A program made the position numbers and the translations under genes. Source: Bacteroidales bacterium (GTDB lineage Bacteria; Bacteroidota; Bacteroidia; Bacteroidales; P3). From it: a DNA stretch of 64,000 nt. Below are positions 33,819 through 43,564 of this stretch, piece by piece (the stretch's first letter is position 1; every line of letters begins with the position of its first letter). Where the stretch lies: positions 111,159-175,158 of the forward strand of contig JAGCVI010000018.1 of NCBI GenBank assembly GCA_017962445.1. Reading direction: 5' to 3'. Under the pieces are notes generated by a model that saw only the letters and a program-made list of their open reading frames with translations, made no database searches and was not told the origin of the DNA.

Positions 33819-34219
33819 GCCTATCTGACGACGAAAGGAACGCATTAGTTGCGTATAGACTTGAGAAAGCTAATCGCACATATAAGCAAGCTGTTGATTC
33901 AGTACCACTTGGTTATTGGGAAATGACAGCTAACCGGCTTTATTATTCAGCATACTACGCAGTGTCAGCCTTGTTATTAAACAAAGGCTTCACTGTTCAA
34001 ACACATAATGGCATAATCCAAATGCTTGGGCTCCATCTTATTAAGCCCGGCCTATTGGACAAATCCTATGGAACACTTTACGGAAAACTATTTTCAATGC
34101 GTCAAACAGGAGACTATGGAGACACCTTCGAACTCGAAGAAGATGATGTGTTACCGCTTGTCGAACCAACAAAGAATCTAATTAACACTATATCTAAATT
34201 ACTGAAAAACAATAAATAA
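33815..34219 (+). CDS. HEPN domain protein (HEPN/MNT pair)
   Basis: A 134-residue all-helical protein of the UPF0332/HEPN type (YRLEKANRTYKQAV, ANRLYYSAYYAVSALLLNKGF, THNGIIQMLGLHLI, LFSMRQTGDYGD). The C-terminal R-x4-Y/D pattern is like that of UPF0332 members, and a classical R-x4-6-H RNase motif is not obvious, so toxicity is not assured. Translationally coupled to the MNT gene. Ends 24 bp before gltX. Confidence 0.85.
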   Translation: MSLSDDERNALVAYRLEKANRTYKQAVDSVPLGYWEMTANRLYYSAYYAVSALLLNKGFTVQTHNGIIQMLGLHLIKPGLLDKSYGTLYGKLFSMRQTGDYGDTFELEEDDVLPLVEPTKNLINTISKLLKNNK

Positions 34220-34243
34220 ATTTATAAAAATAACATTTTCTAA

Positions 34244-35785
34244 ATGTCACAAGAAGTAAGAGTACGTTTTGCGCCAAGCCCGACGGGACCGCTACATATC
34301 GGCGGTGTGCGCACAGCTTTATACAACTATCTTTTCGCACGTCAGAACGGCGGCAAGATGATATTGAGAATCGAAGACACCGACCAGACTCGCTTTGTGC
34401 CCGGTGCCGAGGATTATATTATCGAGGCCCTCACATGGCTGGGCATCAAGTTCGACGAAGGTGTACATATCGGAGGCCCCTACGGTCCCTACCGCCAGAG
34501 CGACCGCAAACCCATGTACAAGGAGTATGCCGACCAGCTGCTTCGTGACGGCTGGGCATATTACGCTTTCGACAAACCCGAGGAACTAGAAGCCAAACGC
34601 AAAGAATACGAAGCTCAGAAAAAAACCTTCCAGTACGACTGCAACACACGTAGCCAGATGCAGAACAGTCTGAGCATGACTGCCGACGAGGTACAGCGCC
34701 GACTGGACAGCGGCGAACCCTACGTGGTACGCTTCAAATTCCCCGCAGACACCGAAATCACCGTCCACGACCTTATCCGCGGCGATGTAACGATGAACAG
34801 CAACCTGCTGGACGACAAAGTCCTGTTTAAAAGCGACGGCATGCCGACTTACCACCTCGCCAATATCGTCGACGACCACACCATGAAGATAAGCCACGTA
34901 ATCCGCGGCGAAGAGTGGCTGCCCTCCGCCCCGCTCCACGTAATGCTCTACAAGGCTTTCGGCTGGGAAGAGTCAATGCCGCAGTTTGCCCACCTGCCTC
35001 TGCTGCTGAAACCCGAAGGTAATGGTAAACTCAGCAAGCGCGACGGCGACAGGCTTGGATTCCCTGTCTTCCCTCTCGACTGGCACGACCCGAAGAGCGG
35101 CGAGCTGAGCAGCGGATACCGCGAACGCGGATATTTCCCTGAGGCTGTGGTCAACATCCTTGCACTGCTGGGTTGGAACCCTGGAACAGAACAAGAGATA
35201 CTATCGATGGACGAGCTTATCAAGCTGTTCAACATCAGCCACATCAGCAAGAGCGGCGCGAAATTCAACGTCGAGAAAGCCAAGTGGTTCAACCATGAAT
35301 ACATGCAGATGCGCAGCGACGAAGAGGTGGCCGACATGTTCCAGCCAATCCTTGACGAACACGGCGTGAAAGCCGACCGCGAATACGTGGTGAAAGTGTG
35401 CGGAATGATGAAAGAGCGCATCAGTTTCATCAGCGAGATGTGGGACACCACCAGCTACTTCTTTGTGGCGCCAACAGAATACGACCCCGCAGCCATCAAG
35501 AAACGTTGGAAACCCGGTATGACCAAGCATATGGCCAAAGTAATCGAGATTCTCAACACCGTACCATTCGAATATGAAGCCATCCACAAGGCACTGCTTG
35601 ACGACTATATTGTCGGTAACCAGCTGAATATGGGACAGGTGATGAACTCGCTGCGTCTATCCGTCGTCGGCAAGACCGTCGGACCCGACATGCTGACTCT
35701 CATCATGATGCTTGGCAAAGACGAGACCATACGCCGCGTACAACGCGCCATCGACACCATAGGTGAAATAAATCAACCTGAATAA
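34244..35785 (+). CDS. gltX: Glutamate--tRNA ligase
   Basis: A 513-residue class I synthetase that charges tRNA-Glu. The HIGH motif is in [24 protein letters not shown] and the KMSKS equivalent in [20 protein letters not shown]. The all-helical anticodon-binding domain is at the C-terminus. Length is normal for Bacteroidota. It sits close behind the HEPN/MNT pair but belongs to the core genome. Confidence 0.96.
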   Translation: MSQEVRVRFAPSPTGPLHIGGVRTALYNYLFARQNGGKMILRIEDTDQTRFVPGAEDYIIEALTWLGIKFDEGVHIGGPYGPYRQSDRKPMYKEYADQLLRDGWAYYAFDKPEELEAKRKEYEAQKKTFQYDCNTRSQMQNSLSMTADEVQRRLDSGEPYVVRFKFPADTEITVHDLIRGDVTMNSNLLDDKVLFKSDGMPTYHLANIVDDHTMKISHVIRGEEWLPSAPLHVMLYKAFGWEESMPQFAHLPLLLKPEGNGKLSKRDGDRLGFPVFPLDWHDPKSGELSSGYRERGYFPEAVVNILALLGWNPGTEQEILSMDELIKLFNISHISKSGAKFNVEKAKWFNHEYMQMRSDEEVADMFQPILDEHGVKADREYVVKVCGMMKERISFISEMWDTTSYFFVAPTEYDPAAIKKRWKPGMTKHMAKVIEILNTVPFEYEAIHKALLDDYIVGNQLNMGQVMNSLRLSVVGKTVGPDMLTLIMMLGKDETIRRVQRAIDTIGEINQPE

Positions 35786-35836
35786 CATTAACATTAAATT
35801 CAGACAGAGGCAAAAGCCAAGTCAACATTTAAAGTC

Positions 35837-36637
35837 ATGCAAATAATTCAAAAAATGGAAGATAACAACAAATTAGACGAAACAACCGTCACCTTTGAAG
35901 CCAGTGAGGAGGCAACAAACTCCACTCCGGTGCAGAACGTTCCTGAACCCACAGAACAAAAATGCAAATGCAAGAAAGAGAAGAAATGCAAATGCAACTG
36001 CATGTGCATCATCAACTGCATCTTGATAATCGGACTCATACTGATATACATTCTCCACTTCACAGGCATCGGTGCCAAAGGCGGTAGCAACCAAGATTCT
36101 ACTGTAAGCCTCGTGAACAAAGATGCAAAGCCCCCGCTGAATGAAACTGTAGGAGAGCTGAAGATTGCATACGTGAACACCGACACCCTTATGGCCAAAT
36201 ACCAATACGCCATAGATTTGAAAAAAAGAGTCGAGCAGGCTACAAACAAACAGGAATCTTTTGCCCGTCAAGAAGAACAATTCCAGGCCGACTACCAGAA
36301 CTATCTCCAGACAGGCGAGAAGCTCAGCTACGCCCAACAGCAAGAGAAAGAACGCGAGCTGAAAGAGCGTTACGAGAAACTTGTGAAGCTCGAAAAGCAA
36401 TATGCCAACAGCATGATGCAGGAACAGAAAAACCTTAATGACGAGAGCGAGAAGATGACTCAGGCCGTGTACGACTTTATTCGCGATTACAATGCACAGA
36501 ATCATGAGTATCATCTCATTCTGGCACGCTCGTTCAACAGCAGTCCAATCCTCTACGGAGACGTACGCATGGACATCACCGACGAGATTGTGAAAGGCCT
36601 CAACGAGGATTACGCTCGCAAAAAAGCCAACAAATAG
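35837..36637 (+). CDS. Membrane-anchored OmpH/Skp-like coiled-coil protein with Cys/Lys-rich juxtamembrane segment
   Basis: A 266-residue protein. An acidic N-terminal stretch runs into KCKCKKEKKCKCNCMC (~42-57), then a single transmembrane helix (~60-76) and an OmpH/Skp-like domain (ELKIAYVNTDTLMAKYQYA, long helical hairpin of Glu/Gln/Lys, terminal beta-strand segment DVRMDITDEIVKGLN). Skp holds unfolded outer-membrane proteins. Here the chaperone-like part would face the periplasm from an inner-membrane anchor. The start may instead be the ATG at 35855 (MEDNNKLDE). A perfect terminator follows. Confidence 0.88.
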   Translation: MQIIQKMEDNNKLDETTVTFEASEEATNSTPVQNVPEPTEQKCKCKKEKKCKCNCMCIINCILIIGLILIYILHFTGIGAKGGSNQDSTVSLVNKDAKPPLNETVGELKIAYVNTDTLMAKYQYAIDLKKRVEQATNKQESFARQEEQFQADYQNYLQTGEKLSYAQQQEKERELKERYEKLVKLEKQYANSMMQEQKNLNDESEKMTQAVYDFIRDYNAQNHEYHLILARSFNSSPILYGDVRMDITDEIVKGLNEDYARKKANK

Positions 36638-36650
36638 AATCTGACAAACA

Positions 36651-36697
36651 GAAATAGAAAAGGCTGTACACATTGAATGTACAGCCTTTTCTATTTC
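36651..36697. terminator. Bidirectional terminator with a 20-bp perfect stem
   Basis: GAAATAGAAAAGGCTGTACA (36651-36670) pairs perfectly with 36678-36697 around a 7-nt loop. It ends the OmpH-like gene and the convergent barrel gene. Confidence 0.9.
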
Positions 36698-36714
36698 TTA
36701 TACCTGTTTCAAGC

Positions 36715-37482
36715 CTACTTGTTGATCGGCAACTGGTATCCAACGCTGAGCATGATAGCCTGGTTGGTACCTGTGTAAGCGTTGCGATCTTCCTGAGTGG
36801 TTGTGGTCGTACCAGTGTTCTGATTGTTATATACAACGCCATTAAGCACGTCGTCCCTCTTCATGAGAGCAACAAAACCATGATCCAGGAAAAGGTCGAA
36901 GGTGAAATTGTGCCACTGGTAGCCGACACCAAGGACGAAGCCCACATCTATGCGGCGCATGTGCTTGAACGAACTGCGGTCGTCTCTGTTGCCAGTGATA
37001 TAGGTGTCATAGTTGTTGGAAGTCTGCGGCATGCCAGGTGTCACCTTGCGGTCCCAAAGGCGGCCGAAGAGACCCACATTGATCGTAGGACCGAGGTAGA
37101 AACTCAGAAAATTACCAGCAGGAAGCTGAGGAATCTCATATTTATAGCCCGCCAGTATTGGAATCTGTGCATACCAGTTGTGATAGAAACCCTGGCGTAT
37201 TGAACTCATGTTGACCCACACCTGTTCGAAATTGGTGCCGCGGCGCACAAAGTTGAAACCAAATTGCAGGTAGATGTTCTCCGACCAAGGATTCTTCCAT
37301 TCGGTGAACATATAGTCGACATAGCCGCCGAGATTGATGCCGAGAATCGGCGAATGGGTCAGGAGATCGTCCGACACATAAGAGGCTCCACCACCCACAC
37401 GTGCACCATAGCGAACAAACTGCGCCTGTGCCGAAACATGCAACAATACAGCAAAAGCCAAAAGGGTTAAAATCTTCTTCAT
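36715..37482 (-). CDS. Outer-membrane beta-barrel protein (PorT/OMP_b-brl type)
   Basis: A 255-residue protein from the ATG at 37480-37482 (MKKILTLLAFAVLLHVSAQAQ, signal peptide). Amphipathic strands with aromatic girdles follow: FVRYGARVGGGASYVSDD, GINLGGYVDYMF, IYLQFGFNFVRRGTNF, FLSFYLGPTINVGLF, ALMKRDDVLNGVVY, IMLSVGYQLPIN. This is the common Bacteroidota outer-membrane barrel family. Specific function unknown. It shares a terminator with the OmpH-like gene. Confidence 0.85.
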   Translation of the reverse strand: MKKILTLLAFAVLLHVSAQAQFVRYGARVGGGASYVSDDLLTHSPILGINLGGYVDYMFTEWKNPWSENIYLQFGFNFVRRGTNFEQVWVNMSSIRQGFYHNWYAQIPILAGYKYEIPQLPAGNFLSFYLGPTINVGLFGRLWDRKVTPGMPQTSNNYDTYITGNRDDRSSFKHMRRIDVGFVLGVGYQWHNFTFDLFLDHGFVALMKRDDVLNGVVYNNQNTGTTTTTQEDRNAYTGTNQAIMLSVGYQLPINK

Positions 37483-37542
37483 TTGATATACTTTATTAAT
37501 ACACAAACTTTTGGACTATTATTAGCCCAAATTAAGATGGTA

Positions 37543-37550
37543 CAAAGATA
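37543..37550 (-). promoter_or_regulatory. -7 box for the outer-membrane barrel gene
   Basis: TATCTTTG on the minus strand, 61 bp upstream of the start at 37482. Confidence 0.4.
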
Positions 37551-37630
37551 CAAAAAATCCCGAACAAATCGGGATTTTTTGTAAAAATTATGTTTATTTG
37601 AACTTTGTCTTACAAAAGATTCGTGCAATT

Positions 37631-39868
37631 TTACAGCTTCCTCATTATAAAATCCGTCATCAGCTTGTAAAGGTTCAAACGGGTGTTGCCGCCGTAAATG
37701 CTGTGGTTCTTGTTGGGATAGACACGCAATTCAAACTGTTTGTCGGCTTTCTCGAGGGCGGTGATGAGATCGAGTGCATTCTGGAAATGGACATTGTCAT
37801 CACCAGTGCCATGCACGAGCAGGTAGTTGCCCTTCAGACGGTCGGCGAAGTTGATGGGCGAGTTGTTGTCGTAGCCGTCGGGATTCTCCTGCGGACGCTG
37901 CAGGAAACGCTCGGTATAGATATTGTCATAGTAACGCCATGTGGTAACCGGAGCCACAGCAATGGCACTCTTGAACACGTCGTTGCCCTTCAGGATGCAG
38001 AGCGACGACAAATATCCGCCAAAACTCCATCCAAAAATACCGATGCGATTCTCATCGATCCAAGTTTTCTTGCCAAACCACTTGGCCGCTTCAATGGCGT
38101 CGATACACTCGTAATGTCCAAGGTTGCGATAGGTCATTTTCTTGAACTCGGCTCCACGTCCGCCAGTACCGCGTCCGTCAAAGCAAGCGACGACATATCC
38201 CTTCTGCGCAAGCATACGGAACCAGTTGTAATCGCTGTAGCCATAGCTGTTAGTCACCTGCTGGTTGCCGGGGCCACCATACACATAAAAGAAAAGCGGG
38301 TACTGCTTGTTTTCGTCAAAATCGGCCGGCTTGATTATATAATAGTTCAGTTCAACGCCTTCCGAAGTCTTCAGTGTACCGAACTCTTTCTTTTCGGCAC
38401 CGTACTGCGACAATCTGGTATTCAGCTGTGCATTATCCTGCAAAACCTTGACAAGTTTTCCGCCGGCATCGTGCAGAGTGTAACGAGGAGCCTTGTTGGC
38501 ACTGCTGAAGGTGCAGATGTAGTATTTGCAGCCCTCGCTGAACGTGGCATTGTAGGTTCCGAGGATATATTTGTCATCCTTAATTCCATCCTCACCGTAG
38601 CCGGCGTTGATCTTGTTCTTGGCATCATAATTAAGGCAAACCTTCTTCTTGCCTTTGAAATCGATAACATACAAGTCGGTGTTGATTGGACTGCTTTCAT
38701 GGCTGCGGAAATAAATCTTCTGGTTTTTCTCGTCGATGCCGCAGATGTCCACAACATCATAATCTCCACTAGTCACTTGGCGGATGAGTTTGCCATCCAT
38801 ACCGTATAGATATATGTGGTTGAAACCGTCCTTCTCGCTTGTGATGATAAACGATTTGCCGTCGTTGAGGAATTTCCAGGTCTCGGGCACCTCAACGTAA
38901 GCCTTGTCTTCCTCAGTGTAGAGGGGTCTGATCTTACCCGTTGTGGCATTGGCTGTCAAAAGTTCCATACGGTTCTGGAGACGGTTCATACGCATGAACG
39001 AAAGAACATTGGGGTCCTTGGTCCACTGCATGCGTGGCAGATACTGGTCATTCTCGCTGCCTGTATTGAGACGCATGGACTTACCATCCTCAAGATTGTA
39101 TATGTATATATCAACCACCGAGTTATCCTCGCCAGCCTTCGGGTATTTGTAGTTGTAGTTTTCAGGGTAAAGCTCACCCCAAGTCTGCATAGTGAACTCC
39201 TTGACATTGCTTTCGTCGAAACGGTAGTAGGCAATGCGTTTGCTGTCGGGACTCCAATAGAAACCCTGCGTGATAGCGAACTCCTCTTCATAGACCCAGT
39301 CGGTAGTACCGTTAATAATGGCGTTCACACGTCCATCCGAAGTAATACGATGCTCTGTCTGCGAATCCAAATCCATGTAGAACAAGTCATTGTCACGCAC
39401 ATATGCCACCTTGGTACCGTCGGGAGAGAGGGTCGTCAGCCTCTGCTTGCCTGCTTTAGATATCTTGGTAAAGCTGGCATCGGCGACATCGTAGATATAG
39501 TAGTCCGACACACCACTATGGCGATAGATGGGTTCAAAACCACTGCTGAGCAAAATTTTCTGCTCATCGGCGGAAAACTCATACGATTCAATTGGAGGCA
39601 GCGGCTTGGCCTTCTTGTTCATCTCAGAACCTTTGAACATACACACCATCGATTCCTTCTCGCCAGTCTTGTACGAGTATTTCTCTATACCAGATGACGT
39701 CAAAACACAATAGTGTTCACCATCGTTCATTGAACGTATGGACTGAATACCACGGGGATAAAAAGCGCCTTTAGCCCATATATCCTCCAAAGTTATTTGT
39801 TTTGTGGACTGAGCCACAACGCCGCCCATTGCAGCGAAAAGAGAAAGCAACAATACTATACGTTTCAT
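37631..39868 (-). CDS. Dipeptidyl peptidase IV (S9B serine peptidase)
   Basis: A 745-residue exported enzyme (signal peptide MKRIVLLLSLFAAMGGVVAQ) that cuts X-Pro or X-Ala dipeptides from peptide N-termini. The N-terminal ~480 residues form the beta-propeller, including the dipeptide-anchoring double Glu in DWVYEEEFAI. The C-terminal alpha/beta-hydrolase has the nucleophile Ser615 in GIFGWSFGGY, Asp691 in GTGDDNVHF and His722 in NKNHSIYGG. It supports peptide use by an amino-acid-fermenting bacterium. A consensus promoter lies upstream. Confidence 0.95.
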   Translation of the reverse strand: MKRIVLLLSLFAAMGGVVAQSTKQITLEDIWAKGAFYPRGIQSIRSMNDGEHYCVLTSSGIEKYSYKTGEKESMVCMFKGSEMNKKAKPLPPIESYEFSADEQKILLSSGFEPIYRHSGVSDYYIYDVADASFTKISKAGKQRLTTLSPDGTKVAYVRDNDLFYMDLDSQTEHRITSDGRVNAIINGTTDWVYEEEFAITQGFYWSPDSKRIAYYRFDESNVKEFTMQTWGELYPENYNYKYPKAGEDNSVVDIYIYNLEDGKSMRLNTGSENDQYLPRMQWTKDPNVLSFMRMNRLQNRMELLTANATTGKIRPLYTEEDKAYVEVPETWKFLNDGKSFIITSEKDGFNHIYLYGMDGKLIRQVTSGDYDVVDICGIDEKNQKIYFRSHESSPINTDLYVIDFKGKKKVCLNYDAKNKINAGYGEDGIKDDKYILGTYNATFSEGCKYYICTFSSANKAPRYTLHDAGGKLVKVLQDNAQLNTRLSQYGAEKKEFGTLKTSEGVELNYYIIKPADFDENKQYPLFFYVYGGPGNQQVTNSYGYSDYNWFRMLAQKGYVVACFDGRGTGGRGAEFKKMTYRNLGHYECIDAIEAAKWFGKKTWIDENRIGIFGWSFGGYLSSLCILKGNDVFKSAIAVAPVTTWRYYDNIYTERFLQRPQENPDGYDNNSPINFADRLKGNYLLVHGTGDDNVHFQNALDLITALEKADKQFELRVYPNKNHSIYGGNTRLNLYKLMTDFIMRKL

Positions 39869-39970
39869 ATTTCTTATATTATTATTTATTACAAAACCAA
39901 ACCGCCACCAAGTAGCAAAGCTGTTTTAAATCAGTAAATTCCACAGCACTATAATTCGATCATCTCAATG

Positions 39971-40001
39971 CAAATTTACAAAAACCGACCGATATTGCAA
40001 A
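39971..40001 (-). promoter_or_regulatory. Promoter of the DPP IV gene
   Basis: Minus-strand TTTG (39998-40001), 19 nt, TAAATTTG (39971-39978), about 103 bp before the start codon. Confidence 0.5.
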
Positions 40002-40085
40002 GCCTGCCTGTTATTTTGTTTTGAAATAGTGAAATAAAAAAACAGAATCAGCGTTTCTTTTAGTAAAAAAGATACATCTATTTCA

Positions 40086-42011
40086 ATGAATATCCGCCAA
40101 ATAGTAATAGCATTCTTTCTTCTTGCCGCTGGCACAACCGTCGGGCAGAACTACACAAGCAGCAACAAAAAAGCCATTAAACTGTTCGAGAAAGGGCAGA
40201 CTGCACTCTACCAGTCGCGCGGCGACGAGGCGGTGCAAAGTTTCAAAGAGGCGTTGGAGGCAGACCCGCAATTCATAGAGTGCCATATCATGCTGGCCGA
40301 ATGGTTTCTCGACACCCGACGCGAAGCGGATGCCAAAAGTTACTATCGCAATGCTGTGGAAATCAATCCCGAATTTTTCACACTCGCATGGCTGCAACTC
40401 GGCGAATTGGAGTTGAAAGATGGAAATCACGACCAAGCCATTAGCGACTACGAGATGTTCCTGAAACTCGACAAAAAGAACATCGACAGACACGATGCAG
40501 CCAAGCACGGAATAGAATGTGCCAAGTTCCGCAAGAAGGAGCTGTCCAATCCACGGCCTTTCAACCCTCAAAATCTAGGCAACACCATCAACACAACCAA
40601 TGAAGAGTACCTGCCGGCACTGACTGTCGACGGTCAGACACTTATCTTTACCCGTCGTTTTCCGCGCAAAGCGACAACCACAGCCAACACATCGGAAGAA
40701 GAAGATTTCTATATCAGCACATTGCAAGACGGCAAATGGACCACAGCGATACGCATGCCCGAGCCGGTGAACAGCAACGATAACGAAGGCGCACAGTGCA
40801 TTTCTCAGGATGGAAGAATCATGTTCTTCACCGCATGCGGACGACCCGATGGCGGCGGCCGATGCGACATCTATATGTGTGTCCGCCGCGGCGACAAATG
40901 GGGCAAGCCGCGCAACCTCGGTCCCATTGTCAACAGCGGCGCATGGGAGTCGCAGCCCTCGTTCTCCATCGACGGAAAGACGCTCTACTTTGTCAGCGAC
41001 CGTAAAGGCGGCTATGGCGGCATGGACATCTGGAAGACAACGTTTGTCGACGGCAAATGGAGCACACCCGAGAATCTCGGTCCAAACGTCAACACGGAAG
41101 GCAACGAGATGTCGCCTTTCATTCACTATGACGATCAGACACTCTATTTCACCTCCGACGGCCATATAGGCATGGGCGGCATGGACATCTTCGCCACACG
41201 TCGTGAAAAGGACGGCAGCTGGGCAAAGCCTCAAAACCTCGGCTATCCCATCAACACCTCTGGCGACGAAAGCAACCTGATAGTCAGTGCCGACGCCCGC
41301 ACAGCGATTTACTCGTCCGACCGTCAGGGCGGTTACGGTAAACAGGATTTATACACCTTTCAATTGCCTGTCGAAGCCAGACCCGTCGTAACAGCCTGTA
41401 TGAAAGGCACTATAACCAATGCCAAGACCGGCGAAAAGATTGCAGCTGACATCAAGGTCATTGAACTTGCAACAGGCAACGTCGTAGCCAACACATCTTC
41501 CGACAAAACAGACGGACAATACATTGTAAGCTTGCCAGCCAACAACAATTATGCTCTTCACGTCACCGCCGACGGATTCCTGTTCTATTCACAGAACGAG
41601 AACTGGGAGCAGACATCGGAAGCCGACTGGCAACCACGCCAAGTTGACATTGCCCTCCATCCTATCGAGGCAGGAGAGCGCATTGCCCTCCGCAACGTGT
41701 TTTTCGAGACAGGACGATACCAACTGCTCGACAACTCACGTACCGAACTCGACAAAGTGGTGGAGCTTATGAAAAACAACCCGTCGCTGCGCATAGAACT
41801 GGGCGGGCATACCGACAACGTGGGTCAGCCTGCCGACAACATGAAGCTGTCACAGCAACGAGCCAAGGCCGTATACGAATATCTTGTATCAAAAGGAATT
41901 GAAGCCAGCCGACTGACATTCAAAGGCTATGGCGACACAATGCCCGTAGCCACGAACGACACAGATGAAGGTCGGGCAACAAACAGAAGAACAGAACTGA
42001 AGATATTATAA
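40086..42011 (+). CDS. PorE-like TPR / beta-propeller / OmpA-family protein
   Basis: A 641-residue protein with signal peptide (MNIRQIVIAFFLLAAGTTVGQ) and no lipobox. TPR-like helices occupy ~25-145, PD40/WD40-like propeller repeats ~165-430 (YLPALTVDGQTLIFTRR, ESQPSFSIDGKTLYFVSDRKGGYGGMDIW, and three more), a carboxypeptidase-regulatory-like fold ~433-525, and a C-terminal OmpA peptidoglycan-binding domain (ELGGHTDNVGQ, RATNRRTEL). This order is that of PorE, which links the type IX secretion machine to peptidoglycan. Known PorE is a lipoprotein, so this may be a paralog. It is followed 13 bp later by a sirtuin gene. Confidence 0.85.
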   Translation: MNIRQIVIAFFLLAAGTTVGQNYTSSNKKAIKLFEKGQTALYQSRGDEAVQSFKEALEADPQFIECHIMLAEWFLDTRREADAKSYYRNAVEINPEFFTLAWLQLGELELKDGNHDQAISDYEMFLKLDKKNIDRHDAAKHGIECAKFRKKELSNPRPFNPQNLGNTINTTNEEYLPALTVDGQTLIFTRRFPRKATTTANTSEEEDFYISTLQDGKWTTAIRMPEPVNSNDNEGAQCISQDGRIMFFTACGRPDGGGRCDIYMCVRRGDKWGKPRNLGPIVNSGAWESQPSFSIDGKTLYFVSDRKGGYGGMDIWKTTFVDGKWSTPENLGPNVNTEGNEMSPFIHYDDQTLYFTSDGHIGMGGMDIFATRREKDGSWAKPQNLGYPINTSGDESNLIVSADARTAIYSSDRQGGYGKQDLYTFQLPVEARPVVTACMKGTITNAKTGEKIAADIKVIELATGNVVANTSSDKTDGQYIVSLPANNNYALHVTADGFLFYSQNENWEQTSEADWQPRQVDIALHPIEAGERIALRNVFFETGRYQLLDNSRTELDKVVELMKNNPSLRIELGGHTDNVGQPADNMKLSQQRAKAVYEYLVSKGIEASRLTFKGYGDTMPVATNDTDEGRATNRRTELKIL

Positions 42012-42024
42012 AACATTCAAATAT

Positions 42025-42708
42025 ATGAAAAAGGTAGTTATTTTGACAGGTGCAGGCATCAGTGCCGAAAGCGGCATAAGCACCTTCCGCGACAGCGACG
42101 GCCTGTGGGAACAGTACCGTGTTGAAGACGTGGCAACTTACGACGCATATCTGCGCAACCCGGCATTGGTACTTGATTTCTACAACCAACGTCGCCGCCA
42201 GCTTTTTCAAGTAAAGCCCAACGAAGGCCACAAACAGCTGGTTAGGTTGGAACAATACTACGACGTACAGATAATCACGCAAAACATCGACAATCTTCAT
42301 GAACAAGCAGGCTCCAGCAACGTGCTTCATCTCCACGGCGAGCTCACCAAGGCTCGCAGCGACCGCGACGACAACCTGATTGTAGACATCGGAGACCGCG
42401 ACATCAACATTGGCGACAAGGCACCCGACGGTGCACAGCTGCGACCGCATATCGTATGGTTTGGCGAGGCCGTTCCCAACATTGAACCAGCTGCTGCCAT
42501 GTGCGAGAAATGCGACTATTTCGTTGTCGTCGGCACATCGATGAACGTATATCCGGCTGCCGGACTCATACACTATGTGCCACACAGCAGCCCATGCTAC
42601 CTCGTCGACCCGAAAGCCGTGCCGATTTCACGCAACATAAAGATATTCCAAGAGAAGGCAGGCACCGGCGTGAAAAAGGTAGTGGACGAACTGATAGCGA
42701 TGGCTTGA
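42025..42708 (+). CDS. cobB: NAD-dependent protein deacylase (sirtuin, Zn-site-less type)
   Basis: A 227-residue sirtuin that removes acyl groups from lysines using NAD+. The NAD-binding GAGISAESGISTFRDSDGLW, the ITQNIDNLHEQAG and the catalytic His in VLHLHGEL are all seen. The zinc-binding CxxC pairs of classical sirtuins are absent between HGELTKARSDRDDN and LRPHIVWFGEAVP. That is typical of Bacteroidota members. It follows the PorE-like gene by 13 bp. Confidence 0.92.
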   Translation: MKKVVILTGAGISAESGISTFRDSDGLWEQYRVEDVATYDAYLRNPALVLDFYNQRRRQLFQVKPNEGHKQLVRLEQYYDVQIITQNIDNLHEQAGSSNVLHLHGELTKARSDRDDNLIVDIGDRDINIGDKAPDGAQLRPHIVWFGEAVPNIEPAAAMCEKCDYFVVVGTSMNVYPAAGLIHYVPHSSPCYLVDPKAVPISRNIKIFQEKAGTGVKKVVDELIAMA

Positions 42709-42747
42709 AAAAAAAAGATTTCAAGAAAACAGAATGCAAAAAAAGTG

Positions 42748-42755
42748 TATTTTTG
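42748..42755 (+). promoter_or_regulatory. -7 box for the T9SS cargo gene
   Basis: TATTTTTG, 27 bp upstream of the ATG at 42782. Confidence 0.45.
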
Positions 42756-42781
42756 CAGACGAAAATAAATAAAGTAATATT

Positions 42782-43486
42782 ATGAAAAAATTATTATTTG
42801 CCACATTATTAATAGGTTTGGCAGTTGTTGCCAACGCTCAGCAATTATCGATTTCCTATCAGGGCAACAATGTTTCTGAGACCGACACGATACAGGTGAA
42901 AGCCACCGGCGACGAGCTGCAGCTTATGCCTCATTTCACAAACAACCAGTCGCAAAACATCACTGCACGTATTCTCGTGGAGAAACTTAGCACCACCGAG
43001 ACAGAGGTCATGTCGGTATGCACAGGCATGCTCTGCATGTCGGGCTACCAGTCCGCCCCATTCACAATCAACGGCAATTCAACCTACGAAGACACTCATA
43101 TTGACTTCCTCGTCCCGACCGATGCTGTACCTGGACTGTTCAAGGTTACCGTGTACGACACCCTTCACACCTTGATTCAGGCAAGTTTCTATGCTATGGT
43201 CTACAACACCAACACCACCCTTGGCATAGCCGAGGCTGGCACAGCAACTGTCACTGCATACCCCAACCCAGCGACAAGCATTGCCAACATAGCATACGCC
43301 ATGAGTGACGGCAACGGCACGCTGACGCTTTACAACCCGATGGGAGCAGCAGTGCGCGAGATAGCACTCAACGACTGCGAAGGCACCGTTCAGCTCAACG
43401 TTTCAGACCTGCCCGCCGGCGTGTACATGTACACAATCCGCAGCGGACGCAACCGTGTTGCAACAAAGAAACTTATTGTAAAATAA
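42782..43486 (+). CDS. Secreted protein with C-terminal type IX sorting domain
   Basis: A 234-residue protein with signal peptide (MKKLLFATLLIGLAVVANAQ), an Ig-like beta domain (~20-145) and a type A T9SS C-terminal sorting domain from about residue 158: TVTAYPNPATSIANIAYAM, LTLYNPMGAAVREIAL, VSDLPAGVYMYTIRSG and the terminal KKLIVK. It is therefore exported across the outer membrane by the type IX system and probably anchored at the surface. Its small size recalls signalling cargo such as PorA of Porphyromonas gingivalis, but that is only a suggestion. Confidence 0.88.
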   Translation: MKKLLFATLLIGLAVVANAQQLSISYQGNNVSETDTIQVKATGDELQLMPHFTNNQSQNITARILVEKLSTTETEVMSVCTGMLCMSGYQSAPFTINGNSTYEDTHIDFLVPTDAVPGLFKVTVYDTLHTLIQASFYAMVYNTNTTLGIAEAGTATVTAYPNPATSIANIAYAMSDGNGTLTLYNPMGAAVREIALNDCEGTVQLNVSDLPAGVYMYTIRSGRNRVATKKLIVK

Positions 43487-43531
43487 AGATTTAAGGCAGT
43501 ATTATAATCAAATACTGACAACCATACCCCT

Positions 43532-43564
43532 AAAAAGAGATGCCAAACGGCATCTCTTTTTTTA
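43532..43564 (+). terminator. Terminator of the T9SS cargo gene
   Basis: AAAGAGATGCC/GGCATCTCTTT around AAAC, followed by seven Ts. Confidence 0.88.

Noticed and set aside
37598-38809. A 403-codon plus-strand frame opposite the DPP IV gene
   Set aside because: It lies wholly antisense to a DPP IV gene with all catalytic residues, and its translation resembles no known family.
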